Numbered from the stretch's first letter, positions 9,090 to 17,682 are shown. The stretch: 57,429 bases of DNA from JAICJJ01 sp039809985 (GCA_039809985.1 JBDHWC010000006.1:1-57429), one strand, 5' to 3'. Translations and numbers: made by a program. Notes: generated from the letters alone by a model not told the origin.

Positions 9090-10145
9090 TCAGACGGCGG
9101 TGACCGGGTCGCGCTCCAGCACGATCTCGCGGACGGCGGCGACGGCGGCCTCGCAGTCGGCGCGGCTGACGTCGAGGTGGGTGACGGCGCGGATCGACGT
9201 CTTGAAGTCGTAGTTCGCGCCAAAGCGGATGCCGCGCGCGTTCACGCCGGCCTCGATCTCGGCCGGCGTCAGGCCGGTGCCGGCGACGTCGAAGAAGACG
9301 ATGTTCGTCTCCGGCTCGCCGTGGACAAGAGTGATGCCCGGAATCGCCGCCAGTCCGGCCGCGAGCAGCTTGGCGTTGGCGTGGTCCTCGGCGAGCCGCT
9401 CGACGTGGTGCTCGAGGGCGTAGACGCCGGCGGCGGCGATGATCCCCGCCTGCCGCATCGCCCCGCCGAAGAGGTGCTTCAGGAGCCGCGCCTGCTCGAT
9501 GAACTCCGTGCTGCCGGCGAGCACGCCGCCGACCGGGGCGCCGAGCCCCTTCGAGAGGTCGAACCAGACCGAGTCGGCGCAGGCCGCGAAGACGCTGGCC
9601 GGGACGTCGGCGGCGACCACCGCGTTCAGCAGCCGAGCGCCGTCCATGTGCAACCGCATCCCGTGCGCGTCGCAGACGGCTCGGATCTCTGCCAGACGAT
9701 CCAGCGGCCAGACCGCGCCGCCGCCATGGTTGGTGGTGTTCTCGACCGAGACCATCGCCGAGCGGGCGGCGTGGGTGGTGCGGGGGGTGACGAGTTCCCG
9801 CACTTGGTCGGCGGTGAAGATGCCGCGCGGCGAGTCGATCGGCCGCATCATGACGTTGGCCAGCCACGCCGGGCCGCCCCCCTCGGCTTGGTTCGGGTGC
9901 GCCTCGCGGTCGAGGATGACGGCGTCGCCGCGGCCGGCGTTGACCGCGAAGCCGATGGCGTTGCACATCGTGCCGGAGGGGAGGAAGAGCGCCGCCTCCT
10001 TGCCGAGCAGCGCGGCCGACATCTCCTGCAGCTTGTTGACCGTGGGGTCCTCGCGCCGCTGCTCGTCGCCGACCGGGGCGGCGGCCATCGCCTCCCGCAT
10101 CGCGGGCGTCGGCCGGGTCGAGGTGTCGCTGGTCAGGTCGATCAT
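9090..10145 (-). CDS. ltaE: Low-specificity L-threonine aldolase
   Basis: 351 residues, the usual length. It is a PLP-dependent fold-type I enzyme cleaving L-threonine/allo-threonine to glycine and acetaldehyde. Family motifs are present: IDLTSDTSTRPTPAMREAM at the start, an ENTTNHGGG segment, HMDGARLLNA, and SKGLGAPVG with the PLP lysine. ATG 10145 is the start. It lies 39 bases downstream of the sulfotransferase gene on the same strand and may be co-transcribed, though no functional link is evident. Confidence 0.92.
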   Translation of the reverse strand: MIDLTSDTSTRPTPAMREAMAAAPVGDEQRREDPTVNKLQEMSAALLGKEAALFLPSGTMCNAIGFAVNAGRGDAVILDREAHPNQAEGGGPAWLANVMMRPIDSPRGIFTADQVRELVTPRTTHAARSAMVSVENTTNHGGGAVWPLDRLAEIRAVCDAHGMRLHMDGARLLNAVVAADVPASVFAACADSVWFDLSKGLGAPVGGVLAGSTEFIEQARLLKHLFGGAMRQAGIIAAAGVYALEHHVERLAEDHANAKLLAAGLAAIPGITLVHGEPETNIVFFDVAGTGLTPAEIEAGVNARGIRFGANYDFKTSIRAVTHLDVSRADCEAAVAAVREIVLERDPVTAV

Positions 10146-10184
10146 GACGATGGCTCCTCCCGGCGCACGGCGGCCGGCAGCGGG

Positions 10185-10913
10185 TCAGCGGACCTCGTAG
10201 CCGAGGCGCGCGATCAGGTCGGCGTGGCGTTCGCGGAAGAGTGCGAGGTGCGCCGGTCCCAGCGCCTGCCGGGAGTCGCCGACGCGCCCGCTGCGGACGG
10301 TCCGGGCCAGTTTCTTCCGCTCCTGCTTGACATTCTCGACGTTGCAGGCCTCCACCGCGCGTTCGAGCGTGGCGCGGTCGACCGGCGCGATCTGGTCGGT
10401 CAGCGCGGCGAGGGCGGCGACCGGGTCGCGGTTGAGCGCCTCGAAGCGGACGACGAGGGAGCGGCCGGAGGCGAGCCAGCTGTCGCCTTTGGCGAGGTTC
10501 GCGCCGAACTCGCCGGCGAGGTAGTCGAGCACCTCGGGGTCGTCGATCGGCCGGCCGACCATCGCCGACCGGGGCCTTCCCTCTGCCTTCTCGGCCGAGG
10601 CGGCGTCCTGCGGCCGCCGGACCTGCACCCAGTGGTAGTAGGAGACGAAGACGTCGTACGGGTCGCGAACGACCGAGACGACGTGCGCCGGCAGCTGCTC
10701 GAACTCGTCGGCCAGCTTCCGGCTGTAGCGGCAGTGTTGATGCAGGATGGTGCCGTCCGGGAAGCCGCCGAGCGCGACGTCCTCCCGGAAGCCGGCGGCG
10801 CGGGTCGCCGGCTTCTTGCTGCCCCCCCGCCACTCCAGCCCGTAGACCTGCCCCAGCAAGCACTTCACCCAGTGGTTCCCCGAACGCGGCGGGGAGACGA
10901 CGACGATCCTCAC
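10185..10913 (-). CDS. Sulfotransferase domain protein
   Basis: 242 residues. The 5'-phosphosulfate-binding loop PPRSGNHWVK is at residues 8-17. The 3'-phosphate motif VVRDPYDVFVSYYHW is in the middle, so this is a PAPS-dependent sulfotransferase of the cytosolic/Sulfotransfer_1 type. The C-terminal half ends in an RHADLIARLGYE segment typical of the family. The acceptor (glycan, lipid or small molecule) is unknown. The start is GTG 10913; GGGAAGG lies directly against it, closer than usual, but no better start is in frame. It lies between an Idh-type dehydrogenase and ltaE on the same strand. Confidence 0.82.
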   Translation of the reverse strand: MRIVVVSPPRSGNHWVKCLLGQVYGLEWRGGSKKPATRAAGFREDVALGGFPDGTILHQHCRYSRKLADEFEQLPAHVVSVVRDPYDVFVSYYHWVQVRRPQDAASAEKAEGRPRSAMVGRPIDDPEVLDYLAGEFGANLAKGDSWLASGRSLVVRFEALNRDPVAALAALTDQIAPVDRATLERAVEACNVENVKQERKKLARTVRSGRVGDSRQALGPAHLALFRERHADLIARLGYEVR

Positions 10914-10994
10914 CCTTCCCGGCCCCTTGTCCCGGCGCGGGCTCCCCCGCCGCCCCGGCGCAAGGGTAGCACCGCGCCGAGGCGACGCCGGGAG

Positions 10995-12044
10995 CTAGCC
11001 CGCGAGCGTCGCCGGCGTGCCCGCCGCGGCGGAGGCGATGATCGCCTCGGCGATCCGGAGGCCGGACACCGCGTCGTCCGCCGAGGCGACCGTCGAGGGG
11101 CGGCCGCTGCGGACGGTCTCGACGAAGTGGGCGTCCTCCTCCCGCAGCGCGCCGCCGACGCGGCCGCCGATCTGGGGCCAGAGGCCGGTCTCCGGCACGA
11201 GGACCCCCTCCGGCTGCCAGAGGGCCGGCCCGGTGTCGAGCAGGCGGGTCCGGGCCGAGGCGCGGGTGCCGACGATCTCCAACTCGGCGTCGATCGTGCC
11301 GCGCCAGGTCGGGGTGACGACGTTGGCGGGCGCGCCCTCCGGCACGAACCAACTGGTCTCCAGCATGGCGACCGCGCCGTTGGCGAACCGGAGGAGGGCG
11401 AAGCAGGCGTCGGGGAAGGGGAAGCCGGAGACGTTGCGCTCGACCGCGTAGACCGAGACGCACGGCGCGCCGACGAGCCAGAGCAGCAGGTCGATGTCGT
11501 GGATGCTCGTCTCGTAGACGGTGTGGACCCGCTCGCCGTAGTCGGCGAACCACGCCCGCGAGCAGTTGCGCTTGACCCGCAGCGAGACGAGGTCGCCCAT
11601 CCGGCCGCTGGCGATCTCGGCCCGGATCAGGGCGTGCTGGGCGTCGAAGCGGAGGACGAAGCCGAGTTGCAACGGCACTCCGGCGGCGCGGGCGGCGGCG
11701 ACGATCTCCGCCCCCTCGTCGGCGGTTGTCGCCAGCGGCTTCTCGAGGAAGAGGGGCAGCCCCTTGGCCAGCGCCGCCTTGGCCTGCGCGGCGTGGAACT
11801 GCTCCGGCGTGACGAGGAAGAGCGCGTCGTAGCCGCCGGCCTCCAGCAGCGCGTCGACGTCGGCGTGGCGCACGGCGACCCCGAGCGCGTCGCCGACCGC
11901 GTCGCGCCGGGCCGGGTCGGGGTCGCAGACGGCGACCAGCCGCGTCCCGGCCATCGAGGCGAGCACCCCCGCGTGCAACGTTCCGAACCGGCCGAGCCCG
12001 GCGATGGCGACCCGGACCTCGGCTCCCTGTGCTGACCCCGTCAT
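10995..12044 (-). CDS. Gfo/Idh/MocA family oxidoreductase
   Basis: 349 residues with the two-domain architecture: an N-terminal Rossmann fold (AIAGLGRFGTLH), the EKPLA motif near residue 100, and an ETSIHDIDLLLWL segment in the C-terminal domain with the catalytic-type H-D. These NAD(P)-dependent enzymes oxidise or reduce sugars, inositols or related carbonyls in the cytoplasm. ATG 12044 is divergent from the MFS gene across a 121-base gap. A TAGACT -10-like box for the MFS gene sits at 12121-12126. The substrate cannot be inferred. Confidence 0.88.
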   Translation of the reverse strand: MTGSAQGAEVRVAIAGLGRFGTLHAGVLASMAGTRLVAVCDPDPARRDAVGDALGVAVRHADVDALLEAGGYDALFLVTPEQFHAAQAKAALAKGLPLFLEKPLATTADEGAEIVAAARAAGVPLQLGFVLRFDAQHALIRAEIASGRMGDLVSLRVKRNCSRAWFADYGERVHTVYETSIHDIDLLLWLVGAPCVSVYAVERNVSGFPFPDACFALLRFANGAVAMLETSWFVPEGAPANVVTPTWRGTIDAELEIVGTRASARTRLLDTGPALWQPEGVLVPETGLWPQIGGRVGGALREEDAHFVETVRSGRPSTVASADDAVSGLRIAEAIIASAAAGTPATLAG

Positions 12045-12165
12045 GGCCCCCCCGTGTCTGCTGGCGCACGCGCGCCGAAACCGCCGGCAGTGTATCGTCC
12101 GGACGCTCGCGGCCGGGTGCTAGACTGCGCTCCCCGGGGACGTGCGCCACGGCGCGAGGAACGGC

Positions 12166-13494
12166 ATGGGCGAGTACCTGCGACAGGTTCGGTCCTTCCG
12201 CCGCGACATTCGCCTGTTCCTTGTCTTCAACTTGCTGATGTACATGGCATGGGGCGTCTTCCAGCTGATCTTCAACCTCTACTGCAAAGAACTCCACCTG
12301 CTCGAGGACGACATGGGCGCGTTCAGCGCGGCGCAGACGATCGCGATGGCGATCGGCGCGGTCTCGCTCGGGCCGGTGATCGACCGCTGGGGCATCTGGC
12401 GCTCGACGGTCGGCGGGCTGCTCGTCTTCCTCGTCACCGGCACTGGACTGGCGCTCTCGAGTCACCGGGTGGTGCTGCTGGTGCTCTCGGCGGTGGCGGG
12501 ACTCGGCCTCGCGTTCGTCTTCACGACGACGATGCCGTTCGTCATCGCCTGGGCCCGGCCGCACGAGCGACAGCACGTGGCCGCCGTCACCTTCGCGGCG
12601 ATCGGCATCGCCGGCACGCTCGGCTCGCTGCTCGGCGGCATCCTGCCGAAGGTGCTGAACCGGACGCCGCTGATCGAATACCGGCTGACGCTGCTGGCCG
12701 GGATCGTGGTCGCGGCCACGTCGCTGATTCCCCTCTTCATGATGCGGGCGGCCAAGGGGGTGGCCGTCCCGGTCGACCCGAGCGCCCCGCGCGAGGCGGT
12801 CGAGGCCTCGGAGCGGCGGCAGGTGCGCCGTGACATGGCGGTCTTCGTCACTGTGGCCGGGCTGATGGCGCTCGGGGTCGGGGCGGTGGTCCCGTTCTAC
12901 AACGTCTTCCTCGCCTCGCTCGGGGCCGACTCGACGCAGGTCGGCTACGTCTTCGCCCTCGCCGGGCTGGGGGCGGCGACGGTCGGTCTGGCCGCGCCGG
13001 CGGTGGCCCGGCGGCTCGGCACCATCTGGGGCTCGTCGGTGATCCGGGCGGCCGGGGTGCCGCTCTTCGCGCTGTTGATCGCGCTGCCGACGCTGCCGGT
13101 GGCGGTGCTGGCCTACGTGGGGCGGACGACGACGATCAGCATGGCGTGGCCGATCGACTCCACCTTCATCAGCGAGGTGCTGCCGCCCAAGGCCCGCTCG
13201 GCGGTCTTCGGCTACCGCTCGGCGGCGTGGAACGTCGGCTGGGCGGTGGCCAGTCTCGTCGGCGGCTTCGTCATCGTCGGCTACGGCTACGAGGTCACCT
13301 TCGCAGCGCTGGTGGTGTTCATGTTGCTCGCGATCATCCTCTTCACTGTCTACTTCGGGCGGCATCCGCGGGTTGTCGCCGGTGAGTTGCCGAACGCGCT
13401 GCCGCTCAAGGCACGGCGCTCGCTTCCGGTCACCATCGGGGCGGACCCGGAAGCGGACCTCGCCGCCGCCGGCGCGGCGGAGCAGGTCGTGTGA
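12166..13494 (+). CDS. Major facilitator superfamily transporter
   Basis: 442 residues with about twelve hydrophobic segments in two halves separated by a charged central loop (residues ~205-225, RREAVEASERRQVRRD-like). The loop after helix 2 contains VIDRWGIWRS, equivalent to the MFS motif A region. It begins with a cytoplasmic RRDIRLFL segment, common in drug/metabolite exporters. I chose ATG 12166 because GCGAGGA precedes it; a GTG at 12142 is also in frame. The stop overlaps the start of the GH3 gene (GTGA), so the two are translated together. Substrate unknown. Confidence 0.85.
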   Translation: MGEYLRQVRSFRRDIRLFLVFNLLMYMAWGVFQLIFNLYCKELHLLEDDMGAFSAAQTIAMAIGAVSLGPVIDRWGIWRSTVGGLLVFLVTGTGLALSSHRVVLLVLSAVAGLGLAFVFTTTMPFVIAWARPHERQHVAAVTFAAIGIAGTLGSLLGGILPKVLNRTPLIEYRLTLLAGIVVAATSLIPLFMMRAAKGVAVPVDPSAPREAVEASERRQVRRDMAVFVTVAGLMALGVGAVVPFYNVFLASLGADSTQVGYVFALAGLGAATVGLAAPAVARRLGTIWGSSVIRAAGVPLFALLIALPTLPVAVLAYVGRTTTISMAWPIDSTFISEVLPPKARSAVFGYRSAAWNVGWAVASLVGGFVIVGYGYEVTFAALVVFMLLAIILFTVYFGRHPRVVAGELPNALPLKARRSLPVTIGADPEADLAAAGAAEQVV

Positions 13495-14624
13495 CGTTGC
13501 ACCGGGCGACCGCCCTGACCCGGCGCGCGCTGCTCGCGGCGTCGTCGGCGGCGACGCTGGCGGGCGGTCTCGGTCCGCTCGCTGCCCGCGCGGCGCAGGG
13601 GACGACGGCCCGGCCGCCGGAGGACACCACGCTGCTCGCGGCCAGCCTGTTCATGCTGCCGGTCGGCGGCACGGTCCTGACGGCCGACGAGGACGCGTGG
13701 CTGCGCAGCTGGCAGCCGGGCGGGATCGTGCTGACCGGGGCGAACATCGGCACGCCGGACGAGGTGCGGACGCTGATTGCGGCGATCCACGCCACCAACC
13801 CGGATCGGCCGCCGCTGGTCGCGCTCGACCAGGAGGGGGGCGAGGTCACGCGGCTGGCGGGCGACCCCTGTCCGAGTGCGCCGGAACTCGGGGCCCTGCC
13901 GGACGACGAGATCGCGCGCCTCTCCGGCGAGCGCGCCGCGTTCCTCATGCAGTACGGGGTGGACGTCAACTTCGCGCCGGTTGCCGACGTCGGCTGGACG
14001 CCGGACGGGGCGGTCACCGGCCGCACCTTCGGCAGCGACCCGGCGCTGGTGGCCGAAAAGGTCGCCGCCTACGTCCGCGGCGCGGTCGGCAGCCCGGTCC
14101 TCTCAACCGCGAAGCACTTCCCGGGGCTGGGACGGACGGTCGTCGACTCGCACGACGCGCTGCCGACGCTCGACATCGACTTGGCGGAATGGGAGGCCAC
14201 CGACGCGCAGCCGTTCAAGGCGGCGGTCAAGGCCGGCGTGCCGCTGGTGATGGTCGGGCACGTCGTCCTGCCCGCCTTCGGCACGATGCCCGCCTCGATC
14301 AGTCGCGAGGCAGTGCGGACGCTGCGCGAGGGCCTCGCCTTCGCCGGCGGGATCATCACCGACGACCTCGGGATGGGCGCGCTGACGACCACGACGGAGC
14401 CGCTGGCGGTGCTCGATCGCGCGGTCGACGCCGGCAACGACATGCTCCTCTACGTCGCGCCGCCGTTGCCGCCTGAAGAGATGATCCGCCGGTGCGGCGA
14501 GCGGATCGCGGCGGGCGAGATCGGGCGGGCCAGACTGGAGGCGTCGTTCGCGCGGATGCGCGGGCAGGCGTCGCCCCCCGCGTCGCCGGTGTCGGCGGCG
14601 GCGATCGCGCCCGCCGGCGCCTGA
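13491..14624 (+). CDS. Exported glycoside hydrolase family 3 protein (beta-N-acetylhexosaminidase type)
   Basis: 377 residues. The N-terminus has a twin-arginine-like leader (LTRRALLAASSAATLAGG) ending near ARAAQ. The GH3 N-terminal barrel follows: ALDQEGGEVTRL, then KHFPGLG and DSHDALP. These resemble the NagZ loop that carries the Asp/His acid-base pair, although the usual KHFPGHG has Leu in place of the second His. The nucleophile region is ITDDLGMGAL. NagZ-type enzymes release N-acetylglucosamine from cell-wall fragments. The single-domain length fits that group. GTG 13491 overlaps the MFS stop by four bases. It converges with the HD gene, leaving only 4 bases between stops. Confidence 0.87.
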   Translation: MTLHRATALTRRALLAASSAATLAGGLGPLAARAAQGTTARPPEDTTLLAASLFMLPVGGTVLTADEDAWLRSWQPGGIVLTGANIGTPDEVRTLIAAIHATNPDRPPLVALDQEGGEVTRLAGDPCPSAPELGALPDDEIARLSGERAAFLMQYGVDVNFAPVADVGWTPDGAVTGRTFGSDPALVAEKVAAYVRGAVGSPVLSTAKHFPGLGRTVVDSHDALPTLDIDLAEWEATDAQPFKAAVKAGVPLVMVGHVVLPAFGTMPASISREAVRTLREGLAFAGGIITDDLGMGALTTTTEPLAVLDRAVDAGNDMLLYVAPPLPPEEMIRRCGERIAAGEIGRARLEASFARMRGQASPPASPVSAAAIAPAGA

Positions 14625-14628
14625 GCCG

Positions 14629-15225
14629 TCAGGCGGTGCCGGCGATGCCGAGCCGATCCGCCTCGGCGCGCAGGGCGACGATCACCTCGCCGATCAGTTC
14701 CTCCAGCGGGATGCCGAGTCGTTCGGCCCCGTTGACGATGTCGGCGCGGTTGACCTTCGCCGCGAACGCCTTGTCCTTCATCTTCTTCCTGACCGACGAG
14801 ACCTCGACCGCGCCGATGCTCTTGTCGGGGCGGACGAGGGCGACCGCCACCGCGAACCCCGACAGCTCGTCGACGGCGACCAGCGTCTTCTCCATCTCGC
14901 TGACCGGCTCGACGCCGCTGTAGTCGGCGTGGCTGAGGATCGCCCGCAGCACCGACTCGTCCCAGCCGTGCTCGCGCAGCCAGGCGACCGCGACGAAGGG
15001 GTGGCCGTCCGGGGCGAGCTCGAGGTTCGGGTGCTTCTCGTAGTCCATGTCGTGCAGCAGGCCGACCGCGCCCCAGAGGTCCTCGTCGGCGCCGGCACGG
15101 CGGGCGAAGTGGCGCATGCAGGCCGAGACCGCCTCGCAGTGCTTGCGCAGACTCTCGGACGTGACCCACTCCTGCATGATGGCGCGGGCCTGGTCGGTCT
15201 GGGTGGTGGGGACGGTCTCGGTCAC
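14629..15225 (-). CDS. HD domain phosphohydrolase-like protein
   Basis: 198 residues. The conserved H...HD pattern is visible (HCEAVSACMRHFA, then LLHDMDYEKHP), with a further ILSHADYS histidine and a DELSGFAVAVALVRP segment found in a small-HD-protein family. Such domains bind metals and hydrolyse phosphate esters, often of nucleotides; the substrate is unknown. GTG 15225 is chosen because GAGGAGGAA lies just upstream; the frame is open further upstream but without a ribosome site. The gene is divergent from moaA across ~180 bases. Confidence 0.8.
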   Translation of the reverse strand: MTETVPTTQTDQARAIMQEWVTSESLRKHCEAVSACMRHFARRAGADEDLWGAVGLLHDMDYEKHPNLELAPDGHPFVAVAWLREHGWDESVLRAILSHADYSGVEPVSEMEKTLVAVDELSGFAVAVALVRPDKSIGAVEVSSVRKKMKDKAFAAKVNRADIVNGAERLGIPLEELIGEVIVALRAEADRLGIAGTA

Positions 15226-15290
15226 GATCGGGTTCCTCCTCGTCGCGGTTGGCCAGCCTAGGATACCGTGGCCCAACTGTCGCGGCGCGA

Positions 15291-15319
15291 TTGACCCCTT
15301 CGCGGGCCGGTGGTAGGCT
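15291..15319 (+). promoter_or_regulatory. Sigma70-type promoter of moaA
   Basis: TTGACC (15291-15296), exactly 17 bases, TAGGCT (15314-15319). Transcription would start near 15326, at the edge of the palindrome 15327-15345. Confidence 0.6.
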
Positions 15320-15326
15320 TCGGCCA

Positions 15327-15345
15327 CTAGTCAAACGTTGACTAG
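15327..15345. promoter_or_regulatory. Perfect palindrome at the moaA start point, probable operator
   Basis: CTAGTCAA-ACG-TTGACTAG: 8-base arms around 3 bases. It covers the predicted +1 to +20 of moaA, where a bound repressor would block initiation. It could alternatively form a short 5' hairpin in the RNA. The AT-rich arms stand out from the surrounding GC-rich DNA. Confidence 0.5.
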
Positions 15346-15407
15346 GCAACCCCTCATCGGCCGCCACGCCTTGCCGTCCCGACGGGCAGCGCCGCTCGGA
15401 GGTCCTC

Positions 15408-16454
15408 ATGGGAGTCCCGGTCACCCAACCGATCCGCCTGATGCCCCCGCCGACACCGGGCGCGGCGCAGCGCGGCGCGTTCGACGCCTTCGGCCGGCAG
15501 ATGACCTACCTCCGCATCTCGCTGACCGACCGCTGCAACTTCCGGTGCGTCTACTGCATGCCGGCGGTCGGGATGAAGTTCCAGCCGCGCGAGGAGCACC
15601 TGACCGACGACGAGCTGCTGCGGCTGCTCGGGATCTTCGCCAAGGTGGGCTTCACCAAGTTCCGGCTGACCGGCGGCGAGCCGACGATCCGGCCGCACTT
15701 GGTCGAGCTGGTCCGCCGGATGAAGGCGCTGCCGGGGATCGAGGAGATCTCGATGACGACCAACGCCCTCTTGCTGGGGCGGATGGCCGACGACCTCGCC
15801 GAGGCGGGGCTCTCCCGCGTCAACGTCAGCATCGACACGCTCGACCCGGTCCGTTTCAAGCTGATGACCCGCGGCGGCCGGTTCGACCTCGTCTGGCAGG
15901 GGATCGAGGCGGCGGACCGGGCGGGGATGCGCCCGATCAAGCTCAACTCGGTGGTGCTGCGCGGCCAGAACGACCACGAGGTGGTCGACCTCGCGACGCT
16001 GACGCTCGAGCACGACTGGCAGGTCCGGTTCCTCGAGATCATGCCGATGGAAGGGGTTGGCGACGTCGCCGACGAGCGCCTGGTGACGAGCGAGGAGACG
16101 CAGGCCCGGCTGGAGGAGCGCTTCGGCCCGCTGGAGCCGGTGGAGACCGGCCCGGCCGACCCGGCCCGGCTCTGGCGGATTCCGGGCGCGGCCGGCACGG
16201 TCGGCTTCATCTCGCCGGTCTCGGCCCCGTTCTGCGCGGCGTGCAACCGGGTTCGCCTGATGGCCGACGGCCAGCTCCGGCTCTGCCTGCTCCGCCCGGA
16301 CGAGGCCGACTTCCGCGACATGATGCGGGCCGGCGCGGACGACCAGTCGCTGGAGCGCCACCTGCGGGCCGCGATCTGGCGCAAGCCGTGGGGCCACGGG
16401 CTGGCCGAGGGCGAGCGAAACACCGTGCGGGGTATGTCGCAGATCGGCGGCTAG
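15408..16454 (+). CDS. moaA: GTP 3',8-cyclase MoaA (molybdenum cofactor biosynthesis)
   Basis: 348 residues. It is a radical-SAM enzyme converting GTP to 3',8-cyclo-GTP, the first step to molybdopterin. The N-terminal cluster motif is CNFRCVYC. The second 4Fe-4S site is CAACNRVRL followed 13 residues later by the Cys of LRLCLL. The protein ends in the conserved C-terminal Gly-Gly (SQIGG). GGEPTIR and VSIDTLDP are also typical. ATG 15408 is preceded by CGGAGG. It has its own promoter and operator-like palindrome. The neighbours are unrelated, and a moaB homologue lies 6 kb away, so cofactor genes are scattered here. Confidence 0.95.
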   Translation: MGVPVTQPIRLMPPPTPGAAQRGAFDAFGRQMTYLRISLTDRCNFRCVYCMPAVGMKFQPREEHLTDDELLRLLGIFAKVGFTKFRLTGGEPTIRPHLVELVRRMKALPGIEEISMTTNALLLGRMADDLAEAGLSRVNVSIDTLDPVRFKLMTRGGRFDLVWQGIEAADRAGMRPIKLNSVVLRGQNDHEVVDLATLTLEHDWQVRFLEIMPMEGVGDVADERLVTSEETQARLEERFGPLEPVETGPADPARLWRIPGAAGTVGFISPVSAPFCAACNRVRLMADGQLRLCLLRPDEADFRDMMRAGADDQSLERHLRAAIWRKPWGHGLAEGERNTVRGMSQIGG

Positions 16455-16618
16455 CCGGGTTCGCACGGCCGAGACGGAACTCCGGGGCCGGGGCGCGGTT
16501 GTCGTCCCGGCCCTGTGCGTTCGGCGGGCTTGGGCTGTGGCCCGCGCGACGGTGTCGGTGAGGTGTTGCTGCGGCTGCCATTGCCGCCATCGGGGCGGGC
16601 CGCGGCGACGATCAAGAA

Positions 16619-16645
16619 GGGCGGCAGGGTCTGAACCTGCCGCCC
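16619..16645 (-). terminator. Terminator of the secreted LPITG protein gene
   Basis: 10-bp stem (16619-16628 with 16636-16645), 7-base loop; on the minus strand it is followed by TTCTTGATC. It lies 34 bases beyond the stop of the gene at 16680. The rest of 16455-16679 holds nothing I recognise. Confidence 0.65.
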
Positions 16646-16679
16646 GTTGCGTTCCTCGTCGAAGGTGTGGCGTTTCCGC

Positions 16680-17648
16680 CTACGGCGTCGGCCCGATCTG
16701 GAAGCGGGCCGCGTCGTCGGCCGAGAGGCCGCCGGTGATCGGGAGGCTGCCGGTGCCGACCGAACTGTCGGTGCCGGTCGACGTGCCGTTGTCGATCACG
16801 AGGTAGACGTTGACCGCCACCGTCTCCGCGGGCCGGACCGAGAGCGGCTTGGTCGGGTCGAGCGGGGCGACGCTGCCGTCGATGCTCGAGGCGACGAAGA
16901 GGGCCGGCTGGGAGACGTTCTCGGGGAGCGTGCCGTCGAGGCGGTAGGCACCGGCCGGCAGGTTGGCGAACTCCACCTTGCCGGAGGTGTCGCCGCTGTC
17001 GCCGGTGACCGCCGCCACCGACGTGTCGTGGATCGTGCCGATGCCGCTCAGGCTGAGCGGGATGCCGCCGGCGAGGGCGTTGCACTCGCTGGCCCAGGTT
17101 GAGGCGTTGCCGCCGCCGTTGGTGCCGGGTGGGCAGCCGTAGACGTTGACCTCGACGTTGCCGGTCGTGCCGCGCAGTTCGGGGATCAGCGCGACCCGGG
17201 CCTCGATCCCGAAGGCGTCGACGTTCGGGTCGTTCGGCAGCGAGGTGTCGATCCGCTGCCCTTGGTAGCGGTTGGAGGAGATCACCGACCCGGGGCCGGG
17301 GATGACGACTTGGTAGTCGCCGGCGCTGAGGGCCGAGAAGTCGGCGGCGTTCTGCCCGGCGTTGAGGCAGCGGGACTGCATCGGCGGTTGCGACAGGTCG
17401 GTCGCGTTGCCGGGGTAGAGGGCGACGCAGAGTTGCTCGTCGCTGGCGATGCCGCCGTCCGGGAACGAGATGGTCACGCCGAGGGAGCGCGTGCCGCCGT
17501 TCACCCGCTGCGCACCGGCACTGGCCGGGGCGAGGAACAGGCACAGGGACGCGAAAGCGGCCAGCACGGCAAGCAGGGGGAGCCGTCGGGCCGGATTGGT
17601 GCCGCCGCGGGGTGGGCGCTTGAGGTGGTCGGTCACCGACGCGCGCAT
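16680..17648 (-). CDS. Secreted protein with CP-type domain and LPITG motif
   Basis: 322 residues from ATG 17648 (GGAGCG upstream). The signal peptide runs to ~46 (PASAGAQ). The middle contains a module of the form VEVNVYGCP-(x)n-C ending in LPAGAYRL, related to those in the protein at 5392-7518. A first half with LCVALYPGNAT and SAGDYQVV looks like another, more divergent copy. Near the C-terminus is SLPITGG, an LPxTG-like string. It is not followed by a hydrophobic helix or basic tail, so sortase anchoring is doubtful. The protein is probably extracellular; function unknown. Confidence 0.75.
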   Translation of the reverse strand: MRASVTDHLKRPPRGGTNPARRLPLLAVLAAFASLCLFLAPASAGAQRVNGGTRSLGVTISFPDGGIASDEQLCVALYPGNATDLSQPPMQSRCLNAGQNAADFSALSAGDYQVVIPGPGSVISSNRYQGQRIDTSLPNDPNVDAFGIEARVALIPELRGTTGNVEVNVYGCPPGTNGGGNASTWASECNALAGGIPLSLSGIGTIHDTSVAAVTGDSGDTSGKVEFANLPAGAYRLDGTLPENVSQPALFVASSIDGSVAPLDPTKPLSVRPAETVAVNVYLVIDNGTSTGTDSSVGTGSLPITGGLSADDAARFQIGPTP

Positions 17649-17682
17649 GGTCGCTCCGGCGTGCAGCAAGTCCACGGGTCGA

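Noticed and set aside
8989..13365. A 1458-residue minus-strand open frame
   Set aside because: Arg/Pro/Gly-rich with no domain; it crosses the real threonine aldolase, sulfotransferase, dehydrogenase and MFS genes in other frames.
15327..15407. Moco riboswitch in the moaA leader
   Set aside because: The leader is only ~80 bases and I cannot fold the multi-stem Moco motif; the palindrome fits an operator better.
15354..16466. Long minus-strand open frame opposite moaA
   Set aside because: No conserved domain, His/Arg/Glu-rich composition typical of antisense frames; moaA itself is unambiguous.
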